Positions 38,062 through 50,673 of a stretch of DNA of 64,000 bases are shown here, piece by piece; position 1 is the stretch's first letter; each line of letters starts with the position of its first letter. Source of the DNA: Pseudomonas sp. Irchel s3h14 (lineage in GTDB: Bacteria > Pseudomonadota > Gammaproteobacteria > Pseudomonadales > Pseudomonadaceae); assembly GCF_900187425.1 (NCBI RefSeq), contig NZ_FYDJ01000005.1, forward strand, positions 248,001-312,000, written 5' to 3'. The notes beneath the pieces are model-generated. The model was not told where the DNA came from, searched no databases, and saw only the letters and a list, made by a program, of their open reading frames with translations. The translations under genes were made by a program, and so were the position numbers.

Positions 38062-39849
38062 CTACGGGTGTATGTCGAGTTCAGCCTTGCCATCACTGAA
38101 CTGCAACGCCGCCAACCGCGCATACAGCGCGTTGCTCGCAATCAATTCCTGATGCGTCCCCACCGCCACCAGTTTCCCTTGGTCCATCACCGCGATCCGG
38201 TCAGCGTTTTTCACCGTGGCCAGCCGGTGGGCGATGACCAGCGTGGTGCGGTTTTTCATCAGGCTCGGCAGGGCTTGCTGGATCAGGTGTTCGCTCTGGG
38301 CGTCAAGGGCGCTGGTGGCTTCGTCCAGCAGCAGAATCGGCGCGTCCACCAGCAGCGCCCGGGCGATGGCCAGGCGTTGGCGTTGACCACCGGACAAACC
38401 GAGGCCAGCGTCGCCCAGGTGGGTCTGGTAGCCGTTGGGCATCTGTACGATGAAGTCGTGGGCGTAAGCGATTTTCGCCGCTTCCTGAACCTGAGCCAGG
38501 GTTGCCGTCGGGTTGCCGTAGCGGATGTTCTCTTCGATGCTGCCAAAGAACAGCGCCGGGGATTGCGAGACCAGGGCGAAGCAGCGGCGCAGGTCCAACG
38601 GATCGAGTTGAGTCAGCGGCACGCCATCGAGCAGGATGAGTCCTTCGGCCGGATCGTAAAAGCGTAGCAGCAAGTCATAAACCGTCGATTTGCCGGCACC
38701 GGAGGGGCCTACCAATGCGACTGTTTCGCCAGCATTGATGGTCAGATTCAAACCATCGACCGCATAGCTTTCGCGACGCGACGGGTAGGAAAAGCGCACG
38801 TCTTGCAGCACCAGGTCACCCTTCACCCGTTCAGGCAAGGTCACCAGGCCAGTAGTCGGTGACTGGATAATGTTTTCCGAGCGCAGCAACTCGGCTATCC
38901 GCTCGGCGGCGCCGGCAGCACGCTGCAGCTCACCGATCACTTCGCTCAACGTGCCGAATGCGCTGCCGACAATCAGGCTGTAAAACACAAACGCTGCCAG
39001 TTCGCCCGCGGAAATCCGCCCGGCGATGACATCCATTCCGCCGACCCAGAGCATCACCCCGACCGCGCCAAGCACCAGCACGATCACCAGGGTAATCAGC
39101 CAGGCCCGCTGGAAGATCCGCTTGCGAGCGGTGTTGAAGGCCTCCTCCACCGTTGCGGCAAAGCGCTGCTCGTCCTGGACCTGATGGTTGTAGGCCTGCA
39201 CGGTTTTGATCTGACCCAGGGTTTCGGATACATAGCTGCCGATATCGGCAATCCGGTCCTGGCTCAGGCGCGACAGGCTACGCACCCGACGGCCGAAGAT
39301 CAGGATCGGCGCGATCACCAACGGCAACGCGACCACCACGATGCTGGTGAGCTTGGGGTTGGTGATAAACAGCAGGACGATCCCGCCGATCACCATCAAC
39401 AGATTGCGCAAAAACAGCGACAGTGAAGAGCCGATCACCGATTGCAGCAGCGTGGTGTCAGCGGTCAACCGCGACTGGATCTCGGAGCTGCGGTTGTCTT
39501 CGTAGAATCCTGGGTGCAGGTAGATCAGATGGTTGAACACCTGACGACGGATGTCCGCGACAACGCGTTCGCCGATCCATGAGACCAGGTAAAAACGCAC
39601 GAAGGTGCCAATCGCCAGCCCGACCACCAGTAACATGAACAGGCCGATGGACTGGTTGAGCAAATGCGGCGACTGGGTCATGAAACCCTGATCCACCAGC
39701 AGGCGAATGCCCTGCCCCATGGACAAGGTAATTCCCGCCGTGACGATCAATGCGAGCAAGGCACCGACGGCCGGCCAGCGATAAGGCGCGATGAAACGCA
39801 GGGCCAGGCGCATGGCGCGCCGTTGACGGGATGAGAGGATGGGGATCAT
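38062..39849 (-). CDS. ABC transporter, fused permease-ATPase (MsbA/exporter type)
   Basis: A 595-aa half-transporter with six predicted membrane helices (residues about 20-310). The ATPase domain has Walker A GPSGAGKST near 385, Q-loop VSQSPALFFGSI, signature LSGGQRQR and Walker B ILLLDEATSALD. It belongs to the subfamily B exporters; the substrate cannot be read from sequence. The lipid A flippase proper (MsbA) is usually next to lpxK or waa genes, which are absent here, so this is a paralogue, perhaps a multidrug or lipid exporter. The start is uncertain: an in-frame TTG lies 12 bases upstream of the ATG at 39849. Confidence 0.88.
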   Translation of the reverse strand: MIPILSSRQRRAMRLALRFIAPYRWPAVGALLALIVTAGITLSMGQGIRLLVDQGFMTQSPHLLNQSIGLFMLLVVGLAIGTFVRFYLVSWIGERVVADIRRQVFNHLIYLHPGFYEDNRSSEIQSRLTADTTLLQSVIGSSLSLFLRNLLMVIGGIVLLFITNPKLTSIVVVALPLVIAPILIFGRRVRSLSRLSQDRIADIGSYVSETLGQIKTVQAYNHQVQDEQRFAATVEEAFNTARKRIFQRAWLITLVIVLVLGAVGVMLWVGGMDVIAGRISAGELAAFVFYSLIVGSAFGTLSEVIGELQRAAGAAERIAELLRSENIIQSPTTGLVTLPERVKGDLVLQDVRFSYPSRRESYAVDGLNLTINAGETVALVGPSGAGKSTVYDLLLRFYDPAEGLILLDGVPLTQLDPLDLRRCFALVSQSPALFFGSIEENIRYGNPTATLAQVQEAAKIAYAHDFIVQMPNGYQTHLGDAGLGLSGGQRQRLAIARALLVDAPILLLDEATSALDAQSEHLIQQALPSLMKNRTTLVIAHRLATVKNADRIAVMDQGKLVAVGTHQELIASNALYARLAALQFSDGKAELDIHP

Positions 39850-40110
39850 TCGATGGCGCAACCAGTAGGGTTTGACGCGTTCAAGCCTACACCGGTCGAT
39901 GCGCTTGAACGCTGTTAATCATAATGAGTCAGGTTAAATATGACCGCAAAGACTAGGTCCTAGACGGTATTGGTCTAAAGTCCGGGTGGCAACACCGCCG
40001 TATTTCTGGTGGACTGATGCGACCGCCCTTGGAAAGATCGCAGGGAGTTGTCACAGCCCGGTCACCTGGCGGTTCTACAGTAAGCACACAACCTGATGAG
40101 GAGACAGGCA

Positions 40111-40290
40111 ATGTCCTTGCAAAACAGCAGCGAAGACAAGATTGAAGTGATCCGCACACAGCCAGACCAGTCTCTGGGTTGCTCGATTATCGATAAGGAT
40201 GGGCGCGAAGTACCGATCACTGAAGACATGATCCAGAAAGCCTGCAGCGAACTGGAAAAGCGATTGGTCAAGCCTGCCGAACAAAAGTGA
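40111..40290 (+). CDS. Small conserved Pseudomonas protein (PA1571-like)
   Basis: A 59-aa charged soluble protein reading MSLQNSSEDKIEVIRTQPDQ, then a segment containing DGREVPITEDMIQKACSELE. No known domain. From memory it belongs to a small Pseudomonas-restricted family named after PA1571, with no known function. It is convincing as a gene: the ATG at 40111 has GAGGAGAC upstream, and a strong terminator follows 20 bases after the stop. It lies divergently from the ABC exporter. The 260-bp region between them has an imperfect palindrome at 39877-39912. Confidence 0.78.
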   Translation: MSLQNSSEDKIEVIRTQPDQSLGCSIIDKDGREVPITEDMIQKACSELEKRLVKPAEQK

Positions 40291-40310
40291 TATAGCCACC
40301 GTCTTCTTGA

Positions 40311-40336
40311 CCCGGCCTCTGATGGCCGGGTTTTTT
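40311..40336 (+). terminator. Rho-independent terminator of the 59-aa gene
   Basis: Stem CCCGGCC/GGCCGGG (40311-40317 and 40324-40330) followed by TTTTTT. Confidence 0.88.
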
Positions 40337-40370
40337 ATGGGTGCTGATCCGGGATTTGCGGTGCGGCCTT

Positions 40371-40456
40371 CGCGGGCAAGCCTTGCTCCTACAGGTTTTA
40401 TGTCGCTCGCCATATCGTGAACGACGCCCCCCCCGTAGGAGCAAGGCTTGCCCGCG
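40371..40456. repeat. REPIN, family 2
   Basis: Arms 40371-40392 and 40435-40456 are perfect inverted copies of the CGCGGGCAAGCCTTGCTCC sequence. They lie just upstream of the pdxB stop, between convergent genes. Confidence 0.88.
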
Positions 40457-40472
40457 ATAGGGCCAGCGCTAA

Positions 40473-41618
40473 TTACGGAATAATGTGCGCACCCAACGCC
40501 ACCACGATCTTCTGCAATGCCGGCGAATCCCCATCGATCCGCACCGACAAACCATCAATCTCACGCCGCAGCGGATAATGCTTACGCAGTAAATCGAACG
40601 CCGCACGCTGTTCGTTCACATTGCCTACAAGGCTGCGACGGAAATCCGCATCGTCGCGGCGCGGGTCGTACACGCCACGGCACAACATGGCCAGCGACCA
40701 GGCCGGATCGCTGTTAGCGTTCAAGGTCACTTGCGACAACCAGGGTGCGGGCAGCAAATCGGTCAAGCTGATCTGGGCCGGTTGCCCGAGAAAATCGCAA
40801 TACGCCTGGTAGATCTGCTCGGTCCCACGCTGTCTGCCGTCGAGGCTGTAACCGGCAATGTGCGGCGTCGCCAGCACACAGAGTTCGGCCAGTGCCACAT
40901 CGACCTCAGGCTCACCTTCCCAGACATCCAGCACCGCTTGCAGGTCTTCGCGTTGCAGCAGCACCTGGCGCAGCGCGGCATTGTCCACCACCGGGCCACG
41001 ACTGGCGTTGATCAGCCAGGTACCGGGTTTGAGCTGGCTCAAACGGTTTTTATCGAACAGATGCCAGGTCAACTGGGCACCATGTTTCTTCAACGGCGTG
41101 TGCAGGCTTATGACATCGCACTGCTCGATGATCTGTTCAAGGCTGACATAATCGCCACCTTCAGCGGCTTGTCTTGGCGGATCGCAGACCAGTACATTCC
41201 AGCCCAGACCTTGCAGAACCTTGACCAACCGCCCCCCCACTTCACCGGCACCGACGACGCCGTAGGTGCGTTGAGTCAGGTCGGCGCCTTCGATTTCGGC
41301 CAGGGTCAGCAGACTGCCGAGCACGTAGTCGACCACGCCCCGGGCGTTGCAGCCGGGTGCGCTGGACCAGGTGATGCCGGCCCGCTGAAAGTAATCCAGA
41401 TCCAGGTGATCCGTGCCGATGGTGCAAGTGCCGACAAAGCGTACCTTGCTGCCTTCGAGCAACGCGCGGTTAACGTTGGTCACCGAACGCACCAGCAGCA
41501 CATCAGCCTGTTCGACGGTGGCGCGGTCAATGGAACGTCCCGGCACCCGGCGGATTTCACCGAAACCTTCGAAGAAGGCATCGAGCAGCGGGATATTTTC
41601 GTCGGCAACAATCAGCAT
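40473..41618 (-). CDS. pdxB: Erythronate-4-phosphate dehydrogenase PdxB
   Basis: Second step of the deoxyxylulose-5-phosphate-dependent pyridoxal phosphate pathway, oxidising 4-phosphoerythronate. The 381-aa D-2-hydroxyacid dehydrogenase has [20 protein letters not shown] at the start and the NAD motif [10 protein letters not shown] near residue 123. The catalytic Arg lies in NASRGPVVD, the Glu near [11 protein letters not shown] and the His in [12 protein letters not shown]. The C-terminal PdxB-specific dimerisation domain follows. Monocistronic. Confidence 0.96.
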   Translation of the reverse strand: MLIVADENIPLLDAFFEGFGEIRRVPGRSIDRATVEQADVLLVRSVTNVNRALLEGSKVRFVGTCTIGTDHLDLDYFQRAGITWSSAPGCNARGVVDYVLGSLLTLAEIEGADLTQRTYGVVGAGEVGGRLVKVLQGLGWNVLVCDPPRQAAEGGDYVSLEQIIEQCDVISLHTPLKKHGAQLTWHLFDKNRLSQLKPGTWLINASRGPVVDNAALRQVLLQREDLQAVLDVWEGEPEVDVALAELCVLATPHIAGYSLDGRQRGTEQIYQAYCDFLGQPAQISLTDLLPAPWLSQVTLNANSDPAWSLAMLCRGVYDPRRDDADFRRSLVGNVNEQRAAFDLLRKHYPLRREIDGLSVRIDGDSPALQKIVVALGAHIIP

Positions 41619-41690
41619 GGCAGGCTCCTTTGGCGGATCGGCAGTGTAGGCGGAGATGGCCAGTGTGAGCCAGCAAGCATTGCACAGCTC

Positions 41691-41825
41691 CTGTAGCAGC
41701 TGGCGAAGCCTGCGTTCGGCTGCGCAGCAGTCGTGAAATCAGGCCGCGCGGTGTATCAGGTAAATCGCGAGCACAGGGTTTACGACTGCTGCGCAGCCGA
41801 ACGCAGGCTTCGCCAGCTGCTACAG
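41691..41825. repeat. Long perfect inverted repeat, family 3 palindrome
   Basis: Two 44-base arms, 41691-41734 and 41782-41825, are exact reverse complements around a 47-base spacer. A close relative lies at 47909-48040. The GTAGCAGCTGGCGAAGC core is a further REP-like family of Pseudomonas. It lies between divergent pdxB and the MATE gene. Confidence 0.85.
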
Positions 41826-41949
41826 GGTCTGCGGCGCCATAGGGAATCAAAATCCGATTACAAATCCGCAACACAGGACTTTTCCTGACCAGTGCGTCAG
41901 GGCGTAGAATGCGCCGCCTTGCGCATCAACATCTTTGGACGTTTCGCCC

Positions 41950-43359
41950 TTGAATTCCGTGACTGACCGCCCCGCCGCTACTTCCCTCACCCGCCCGGCC
42001 CGGGTTCGCCTGGAGCTGAAAAACCTGCTCGGCCTGGCCCTGCCGATCATGATCGCGCAACTGGCGACCACCGCCATGGGCTTCGTCGATGCGGTGATGG
42101 CGGGCCGGGTCGGGCCGCGGGATCTGGCGGCGGTGGCGCTGGGCAACTCGATCTGGGTGCCGGTGTTTCTGTTGATGACCGGCACGCTGCTGGCTACTAC
42201 CCCGAAAGTCGCCCAGCGTTTCGGTGCCGGCACCCACAGCGAGATCGGCCCGATCGTGCGCCAGGCACTGTGGCTGGCGCTGGTGGTGGGGTTGATGGCG
42301 ACCGGCATGTTGTTTAGCGCCGAACCGATTTTGCACATCATGAAGGTCGATCCCGAATTGATCGGCCCGTGCATGCAATACCTGCATGGCATCGCCAGCG
42401 GTTTGCCCGCCGTCGCGTTCTACCATGTGCTGCGCTGTTTCAGTGATGGCCTGGGGCGCACGCGTCCGGCCATGGTGCTGGGTCTGTGCGGGCTGGCGCT
42501 GAACATTCCGCTGAACTACGTCTTCATCTATGGCCACTTCGGTGTGCCGGCCATGGGCGGTGTCGGTTGCGGCTGGGCCACGGCGATCGTGATGTGGGTG
42601 ATGGCCCTGGGCATGGCCGGGTGGGAGCGCTGGGCGCCGGCGTATCAGTCGAGTGAGATGTTCAGCCGTTTCGACTGGCCGCAATGGTCGGTGATCAAAC
42701 GCCTGCTGGGCATCGGCCTGCCGATCGGCATCGCGGTGTTCGCCGAGTCGAGCATCTTCGCGGTGATTGCGCTGCTGATCGGCAGCCTCGGCGCAACGGT
42801 GGTGGCCGGGCATCAGATCGCGCTGAACTTCAGCTCGCTGGTGTTCATGATTCCCTACTCCCTCGGCATGGCCGTGACCGTGCGCGTTGGCCAGGCGCTC
42901 GGCCGTCAGGAACCGCGTGAAGCCCGTTTCGCTGCCGGTGTCGGCATGGGCACGGCGCTGGCCTATGCGTGCATTTCCGCGAGCATGATGCTGTTGCTGC
43001 GTGAACACATCGCAACGATCTACACGTCTGATCCGACGGTGATTCATGTCGCGGCAATGCTGATTGTGTATTCGGCGCTGTTCCAGTTTTCCGATGCGAT
43101 CCAGGTGACGGCTGCCGGCGCGTTGCGCGGCTATCAGGATACTCGGGTGACGATGATCCTGACGCTGTTCGCTTACTGGGGGATTGGCTTGCCGGTGGGT
43201 TACGCGCTGGGCCTGACCGATTGGTTCGGCGCGCCGAGCGGCCCGAGCGGGCTGTGGCAGGGTTTGATCGTCGGCTTGAGTTGCGCGGCCCTGATGCTGT
43301 CGATCCGCCTGACGCGCAGTGCACGCAAGCGGATCCGCATCAGCCATTCGGCGGGTTAA
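41950..43359 (+). CDS. pmpM: MATE-family multidrug efflux pump (PmpM/NorM-like)
   Basis: A 12-helix inner-membrane cation-coupled drug exporter of about 469 aa. Motifs: [22 protein letters not shown] in helix 1, [21 protein letters not shown] in helix 2 and [22 protein letters not shown] in the second half, closely matching Pseudomonas PmpM as I recall it. P. aeruginosa PmpM exports fluoroquinolones and quaternary ammonium compounds using protons. The start is uncertain. I prefer TTG at 41950 (GGAC ten bases upstream); TTG at 41935 and GTG at 41959 are alternatives. It overlaps tusA by four bases, convergently. Confidence 0.88.
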   Translation: MNSVTDRPAATSLTRPARVRLELKNLLGLALPIMIAQLATTAMGFVDAVMAGRVGPRDLAAVALGNSIWVPVFLLMTGTLLATTPKVAQRFGAGTHSEIGPIVRQALWLALVVGLMATGMLFSAEPILHIMKVDPELIGPCMQYLHGIASGLPAVAFYHVLRCFSDGLGRTRPAMVLGLCGLALNIPLNYVFIYGHFGVPAMGGVGCGWATAIVMWVMALGMAGWERWAPAYQSSEMFSRFDWPQWSVIKRLLGIGLPIGIAVFAESSIFAVIALLIGSLGATVVAGHQIALNFSSLVFMIPYSLGMAVTVRVGQALGRQEPREARFAAGVGMGTALAYACISASMMLLLREHIATIYTSDPTVIHVAAMLIVYSALFQFSDAIQVTAAGALRGYQDTRVTMILTLFAYWGIGLPVGYALGLTDWFGAPSGPSGLWQGLIVGLSCAALMLSIRLTRSARKRIRISHSAG

Positions 43360-43607
43360 GCGAGTTTCTTGCGGATCCAGTAGAGGTAGGTGCCTGCCTC
43401 TTCGTGCTGCGCCACCAGTTCGTGGTCGAGAAACACACAGAACTTGGGAATGTCGCGACGGGTCGACGGGTCGGTGGCGATCACCTTGAGCAGGCCGCCG
43501 GGCACCAGGTCACGGATGTGCTGGTGCAGCATCATCACCGGTTCCGGGCAGTTGAGGCCGGTGGCGTCGAGGGTGCCGTCAACCGGCGTATCAATCATTT
43601 CACTCAT
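43356..43607 (-). CDS. tusA: Sulfurtransferase TusA
   Basis: An 83-aa sulfur carrier with the signature [15 protein letters not shown]: the catalytic cysteine lies in the CPxP motif at about residues 20-23. It delivers sulfur in tRNA 2-thiouridine synthesis and molybdenum cofactor chemistry. Start at the ATG at 43607, with AGGAGT upstream. A family-4 repeat lies between it and rlmM downstream, so co-transcription is possible but interrupted by a large palindrome. Confidence 0.93.
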   Translation of the reverse strand: MSEMIDTPVDGTLDATGLNCPEPVMMLHQHIRDLVPGGLLKVIATDPSTRRDIPKFCVFLDHELVAQHEEAGTYLYWIRKKLA

Positions 43608-43668
43608 GATTCACTCCTGAAACTTGCCGGCATTGTCGCGCATTGCCGGGGGTCTAGTCACTGGCAGC

Positions 43669-43782
43669 TGATCGTTCCCACGCTCCGCGTGGGAATGCAT
43701 CCCGTGACGCTCTGCGTCACATCCAAAGGCGGAACGCGGAGCGTCCCCGGCGGCATTCCCACGCGGAGCGTGGGAACGATCA
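43669..43782. repeat. Long inverted repeat, family 4 (GATCGTTCCCACGC type)
   Basis: The 30-base end arms 43669-43698 and 43753-43782 are exact reverse complements. A second inverted pair sits inside. Copies recur at 50564-50672 and 61941-62052. This one separates tusA and rlmM. Confidence 0.88.
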
Positions 43783-43792
43783 ATGTGCAAGA

Positions 43793-44866
43793 TCAGCGGG
43801 ACTTGGGTTTCTTTACGTCGATCCGGCGCAAATGGCAGGTCACTTCTTCACGGTCGTGGTACAGCTGCTTGCAGCCGATCTCGACCCGAATGCCGCGTTC
43901 CTTGAACCCGTCGGCGATGCGTTCCAGCAAGCGCTTCACTTCGGCGTAACGCTGTTTCATCGGCAGCTTGAGGTTGACCACCGCTTCGCGGCAATGCCCC
44001 TCGCCAATCCATTCTTCCAGCATCGCGGCGTTGCGTGCCGGTTTCTCGACGATGTCGCAGACCATCCAGTCCACCGGTTGCTTGGGCTTGAAGGTGAAAC
44101 CGTCGGCCATCAAGTGTTGCACCAGACCGGTGTCCATCAGGCTTTCGGCCATCGGACCGTTGTCGATTGCAGTCACCAGCATGCCGCGGTTGACCAGTTG
44201 CCAGGTCCAGCCGCCGGGAGCAGCGCCAAGGTCGACGCCAGTCATGTCACTGTGCAGACGCTCGTCCCACTGATCGCGAGGGATGAAATGGTGCCACGCC
44301 TCTTCCAGCTTCAGCGTCGAACGGCTCGGCGCTTCACGCGGGAACTTCAGCCGCGGAATGCCCATCGGCCACATCGCCGAGTTGTTCGACTCGGCCAGCC
44401 CCATGAACACTTCGCGGCCACTTTTGAAAGTCAGCAGCAGACGCGGCTTGTGGGCGTCTTCCACCAGTTTGCCGGCCGCCATCAGCGCTTTGCGCAGGTG
44501 GCCTTCGAACTTCTTGCAGAAGTTCGACAGTTCCTTGCCATCGTTGGTGTCGACCATTTCCAGCCACAGGCTGCCGCACAGCGGGAAGTCCGCCATGTGC
44601 GCGAGGATCACGCTGATGCGGTCGGTTTCCGGCAGATCGATGAAGATCCCGCGAGCCCACTGCCGCGGGAAGATCAGATCGGCGAAACGCTGGCCACGCA
44701 TCAGGCGCTCGGCGCCGTCTTCTTCGGTGCAGATGAATTCGGCGCAGGCGCTGGCGGGCTTGGCCTTGGCATAACCGGCCACGTTCAGCCGCGCGGCGTG
44801 TTCGGAAATCTCGGAACAGACTTCGCTTTCGAAGCCCGGCCGGCAATGCATAAAGAGGGTGTTCAT
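43793..44866 (-). CDS. rlmM: 23S rRNA (cytidine-2498-2'-O)-methyltransferase RlmM
   Basis: Methylates the ribose of C2498 in 23S rRNA. The 357-aa protein has an N-terminal THUMP-like region and a C-terminal Rossmann methyltransferase. The SAM motif is DLGAAPGGWTWQL near residue 222, and VNLKLPMKQRYAEV is typical of the RrmJ-type K-D-K-E tetrad. The ATG at 44866 has AGGAGTAAGA upstream, which rules out the longer reading. Divergent from acnA. Confidence 0.95.
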   Translation of the reverse strand: MNTLFMHCRPGFESEVCSEISEHAARLNVAGYAKAKPASACAEFICTEEDGAERLMRGQRFADLIFPRQWARGIFIDLPETDRISVILAHMADFPLCGSLWLEMVDTNDGKELSNFCKKFEGHLRKALMAAGKLVEDAHKPRLLLTFKSGREVFMGLAESNNSAMWPMGIPRLKFPREAPSRSTLKLEEAWHHFIPRDQWDERLHSDMTGVDLGAAPGGWTWQLVNRGMLVTAIDNGPMAESLMDTGLVQHLMADGFTFKPKQPVDWMVCDIVEKPARNAAMLEEWIGEGHCREAVVNLKLPMKQRYAEVKRLLERIADGFKERGIRVEIGCKQLYHDREEVTCHLRRIDVKKPKSR

Positions 44867-45026
44867 TCTTACTCCTGGGCAGATGGCGAGAAATTCAACC
44901 ACTGCGCGATGCCCAGACTTGCGTTGAAGCAAAGCCTGTCACGAAAACGGGCGCATGATAGCCGAGTTCGGAACCTTGGACTTGGCCATAGAGTCCAGTT
45001 ATTAGCCTTAAGCACCAAACAGGACT

Positions 45027-45038
45027 AGGTTTAAACCT
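45027..45038. promoter_or_regulatory. Palindrome AGGTTTAAACCT upstream of acnA
   Basis: A perfect 12-base palindrome lies 51 bases before the acnA ATG, a possible operator. A short hairpin AGTCCG/CGGACT (45053-45072) lies between it and the Shine-Dalgarno. Confidence 0.3.
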
Positions 45039-45088
45039 CTGTTCGTTCCCTCAGTCCGTAGCCGTGCGGACTCAAAGGAGTTATTTCA

Positions 45089-47830
<2,742 letters not shown>

Positions 47831-47846
47831 CAGCCTGCTGACACAG

Positions 47847-47874
47847 ACACCGCCTTCGGGCGGTGTTTTTGTTT
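47847..47874 (+). terminator. Rho-independent terminator of acnA
   Basis: Stem ACACCGCC/GGCGGTGT (47847-47854 and 47859-47866) with the stable TTCG loop, followed by TTTTGTTT. Confidence 0.9.
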
Positions 47875-47908
47875 GGGCCGCGAGCGTCCCTATAATCCCG
47901 CACTTCTA

Positions 47909-48040
47909 TGTAGCAGCTGCCGAAGGCTGCGTTCGGCTGCGTAGCAGTCGTAAACCCTGAATCCACGATGAATCTGAAAAACCGCGGTGCCTGATTTGCG
48001 ACTGCTACGCAGCCGAACGCAGCCTTCGGCAGCTGCTACA
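47909..48040. repeat. Long perfect inverted repeat, family 3 palindrome
   Basis: Arms 47909-47950 and 47999-48040 (42 bases) are exact reverse complements, close to the 41691-41825 element apart from scattered substitutions. It lies directly upstream of the CPBP protease gene. Confidence 0.85.
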
Positions 48041-48074
48041 GATTATCGGCTGACCAAAAGACCAAGGACTTCAC

Positions 48075-48866
48075 ATGATTGCCCTGCCATGGATCTACCT
48101 GGCCCTTCTTTCTACTGGCTACGGCCTGGCCCTGACCTATGGCCACCTCGGCGGGCTCGCCGGGATTTCCATCGCGTTGCTGCTGACCGCCGGTTTTGCG
48201 GTTCGCCAACAGCAGATCCGGATCGGCCACTACCTCGGCCACGGCCTGTTCATCTTCATGGCCCTGGCACTGGCGATGCACTGGCTTCCCGGCTTCTACA
48301 ACGGTCGCGCCATCGACCCTCAGCGATTCACCGACGATGCCGTGCCGTTTCCCATGTACCTGAATCTGGACAAACCCCTGATCGGCTTCTGGCTGTTGTT
48401 GGTCTGTCCATGGATTGTCGGCAGGCGTTCGCTTCGGCTGTCGATCTATGCCACCGCCATGGCCCTGACGATCAGCGCCGTGCTGGCCTTGGGTGGCGCG
48501 TTGTTGTTGGGCGTGATCAGTTGGGCACCGAAGTGGCCCGATCAAGCCTGGTTATGGACGCTGAACAACCTGCTGCTGGTGACGCTGGTCGAGGAAGCAC
48601 TCTTTCGCGGCTACATCCAGGGCGGTCTGACCCGGTGCTTCAAAAACCTGCCCTACGGTGAAAACCTCGCCCTGCTCCTCGCCTCGCTGCTGTTCGGCCT
48701 GGTGCATGTGGGCGCCGGCTGGCAATGGGTGTTACTGGCGAGCCTGGCGGGTGTCGGCTATGGTCTGGCCTACCGTTTTGGTGGCTTGGGTGCGGCCATC
48801 GCCACCCATTTCGGCCTGAACCTGCTGCATTTCGGCCTGTTCACCTATCCGATGCTTGCCGGGTGA
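48075..48866 (+). CDS. CPBP family intramembrane glutamic endopeptidase
   Basis: A 263-aa inner-membrane protein with about eight membrane helices. It has the CPBP (Abi) motifs in order: EEALFRG (EExxxR) near residue 176, FGLVHV (FxxxH) near 213 and a final histidine and asparagine in THFGLNLLHF near 249. The family includes Rce1-like CAAX proteases and bacteriocin-immunity proteins; the substrate of this one is unknown. The ATG at 48075 follows AAGGAC. It stands alone between the family-3 repeat and aer. Confidence 0.87.
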   Translation: MIALPWIYLALLSTGYGLALTYGHLGGLAGISIALLLTAGFAVRQQQIRIGHYLGHGLFIFMALALAMHWLPGFYNGRAIDPQRFTDDAVPFPMYLNLDKPLIGFWLLLVCPWIVGRRSLRLSIYATAMALTISAVLALGGALLLGVISWAPKWPDQAWLWTLNNLLLVTLVEEALFRGYIQGGLTRCFKNLPYGENLALLLASLLFGLVHVGAGWQWVLLASLAGVGYGLAYRFGGLGAAIATHFGLNLLHFGLFTYPMLAG

Positions 48867-48898
48867 CGCAATGGTCGTTTTGCGACGAACCACTGATT

Positions 48899-48917
48899 AT
48901 TGAAAAATTATTTCAAT
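48899..48917. promoter_or_regulatory. AT-rich palindrome ATTGAAA-N5-TTTCAAT upstream of aer
   Basis: A perfect 19-base inverted repeat about 53 bases before the aer ATG. It contains TTGA/TCAA like an Anr box, but the spacing (TTGAA-N7-TTCAA) is three bases too long, so it is not a canonical Fnr/Anr site. Confidence 0.45.
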
Positions 48918-48969
48918 AAATTCCCGATCTTGCCGACACCCTGTCAAAGCCTTGCGGATTGAAAAAGCC

Positions 48970-50535
48970 ATGCGTAACAACCAGCCTATTACACAACGCG
49001 AACGGACCTTCCCGGCTCAGCAACGGTTGATTTCCACCACCGATGCCAAGGGCGTGATCACCTACTGCAACGACGCTTTCGTCGAGATCAGCGGGTATTC
49101 TCGTGAGGAACTGATCCGTGCGCCGCATAACCTGGTCCGTCACCCTGACGTCCCGGCCGCGGTATTCGCGCACATGTGGGGCACACTGAAACAAGGCTTG
49201 CCATGGATGGGCATTGTCAAGAACCGCTGCAAGACCGGTGATCACTACTGGGTTAACGCCTATGTCACGCCGGTTTTCGAAGGCAATCAGGTGGTCGGTT
49301 ACGAATCGGTGCGGGTCAAACCCACCGCCGAGCAGATCCGCCGTGCCGAAGCGCTCTACCAACGCATCAACCAGGGCAAGTCGGCGATTCCTTCAACGGA
49401 CAAATGGCTACCGGTGCTGCAGGACTGGCTGCCGTTCATTCTGGTCAGCCAGCTGAGCTTCATGATCGGTGCGTCGCTCAATTCCCAATGGGGTTTTGCG
49501 TTGGCCGCCGGCCTGTCGGTGCCATTGGGCCTGTTGGGTTTGAGCTGGCAACAGCGCGGCCTCAAGCGCCTGCTACGTCTGGCCGAACAGACCACGTCCG
49601 ACCCGCTGATCGCGCAGATGTACACCGACAGCCGTGGCGCTCAGGCGCGACTGGAAATGTCGATCCTGAGTCAGGAAGCCCGCCTGAAAACCTGCCTGAC
49701 CCGTCTGCAGGACACTGCCGAGCACCTGAGCGACCAAGCGAAACAGTCCGACACCCTGGCGCATAACAGCTCCAACGGTCTGGAACGCCAACGCGTCGAA
49801 ACCGAGCAAGTAGCCACTGCCGTCAACCAGATGGCCGCCACCACTCAGGAAGTCGCCAGCCACGTGCAGCGCACGGCCGATGCGACTCAAGAAGCCAATC
49901 GCCTGACCGGTCGCGGCCGCGATATCGCCGGGGAAACCCGCGAAGCCATCCAGCGCCTGTCGGTGGTGGTCGGTGAAACCGGTCTGACCGTGACCCAACT
50001 GGCCAAGGACAGCGACGAAATCGGTGGCGTGGTCGATGTGATCAAAGGCATCGCCGACCAGACCAACCTGCTGGCCTTGAACGCTGCTATCGAAGCGGCC
50101 CGTGCCGGTGAGATGGGTCGTGGCTTTGCGGTGGTCGCCGACGAAGTTCGCCAACTGGCGCAGCGCACCAGCGAATCCACCGGGCAGATCCACGCCCTGA
50201 TCGCCAAGCTCCAGCAAACCGCCAGCACGGCGGTGCAAACCATGGAGGCTGGCCATCGCCAGGCCGAAGAAGGTGTGGCGCGGGTTCTGGAAGCGGATCA
50301 GGCACTGGTGGGGATCAGCGAAGCGGTGGCCAACATCACCGACATGACCACCCAGATCGCTGCGGCGACTGAAGAGCAAAGTGCAGTGGCCGAAGAAATT
50401 AGCCGCAATATCAGCAACATCTCGCACCTGGCGGATCAGACCTCGGAACAGGCGCAACACTCGGCACTGTTGAGTGAAGAGCTGACGAAGACGGCGAATA
50501 CTCAGTATTCGTTGGTGGAGCGGTTTAACCGCTGA
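48970..50535 (+). CDS. aer: Aerotaxis receptor Aer (PAS-domain methyl-accepting chemotaxis protein)
   Basis: An energy and oxygen taxis receptor. The 521-aa protein (the length of the P. aeruginosa orthologue) starts with a PAS domain (about residues 10-120, [30 protein letters not shown]). A membrane hairpin follows (about 150-190, [13 protein letters not shown] and [16 protein letters not shown]), then a long coiled signalling domain with the hairpin tip [16 protein letters not shown] and [15 protein letters not shown]. No periplasmic sensing domain is present; sensing is through FAD bound in the PAS domain. I chose the ATG at 48970 over an in-frame TTG 18 bases earlier. It lies near the cbb3 oxidase cluster. 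Confidence 0.93.
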   Translation: MRNNQPITQRERTFPAQQRLISTTDAKGVITYCNDAFVEISGYSREELIRAPHNLVRHPDVPAAVFAHMWGTLKQGLPWMGIVKNRCKTGDHYWVNAYVTPVFEGNQVVGYESVRVKPTAEQIRRAEALYQRINQGKSAIPSTDKWLPVLQDWLPFILVSQLSFMIGASLNSQWGFALAAGLSVPLGLLGLSWQQRGLKRLLRLAEQTTSDPLIAQMYTDSRGAQARLEMSILSQEARLKTCLTRLQDTAEHLSDQAKQSDTLAHNSSNGLERQRVETEQVATAVNQMAATTQEVASHVQRTADATQEANRLTGRGRDIAGETREAIQRLSVVVGETGLTVTQLAKDSDEIGGVVDVIKGIADQTNLLALNAAIEAARAGEMGRGFAVVADEVRQLAQRTSESTGQIHALIAKLQQTASTAVQTMEAGHRQAEEGVARVLEADQALVGISEAVANITDMTTQIAAATEEQSAVAEEISRNISNISHLADQTSEQAQHSALLSEELTKTANTQYSLVERFNR

Positions 50536-50563
50536 TCGTCCCTCGACTGATCGCCTCATCGCC

Positions 50564-50672
50564 TGATCGTTCCCACGCTCCGCGTGGGAATGCAGCCCGG
50601 GACGCTCCGCGTCCCAGAAGCGGACGCAGAGCGTCCGTTGAGGCATTCCCACGCGGAGCGTGGGAACGATCA
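50564..50672. repeat. Long inverted repeat, family 4
   Basis: The end arms 50564-50593 and 50643-50672 are exact reverse complements, with a second palindromic pair inside. It lies between the convergent ends of aer and the hydrolase gene, one base from the hydrolase stop. Confidence 0.88.
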
Positions 50673-50673
50673 C

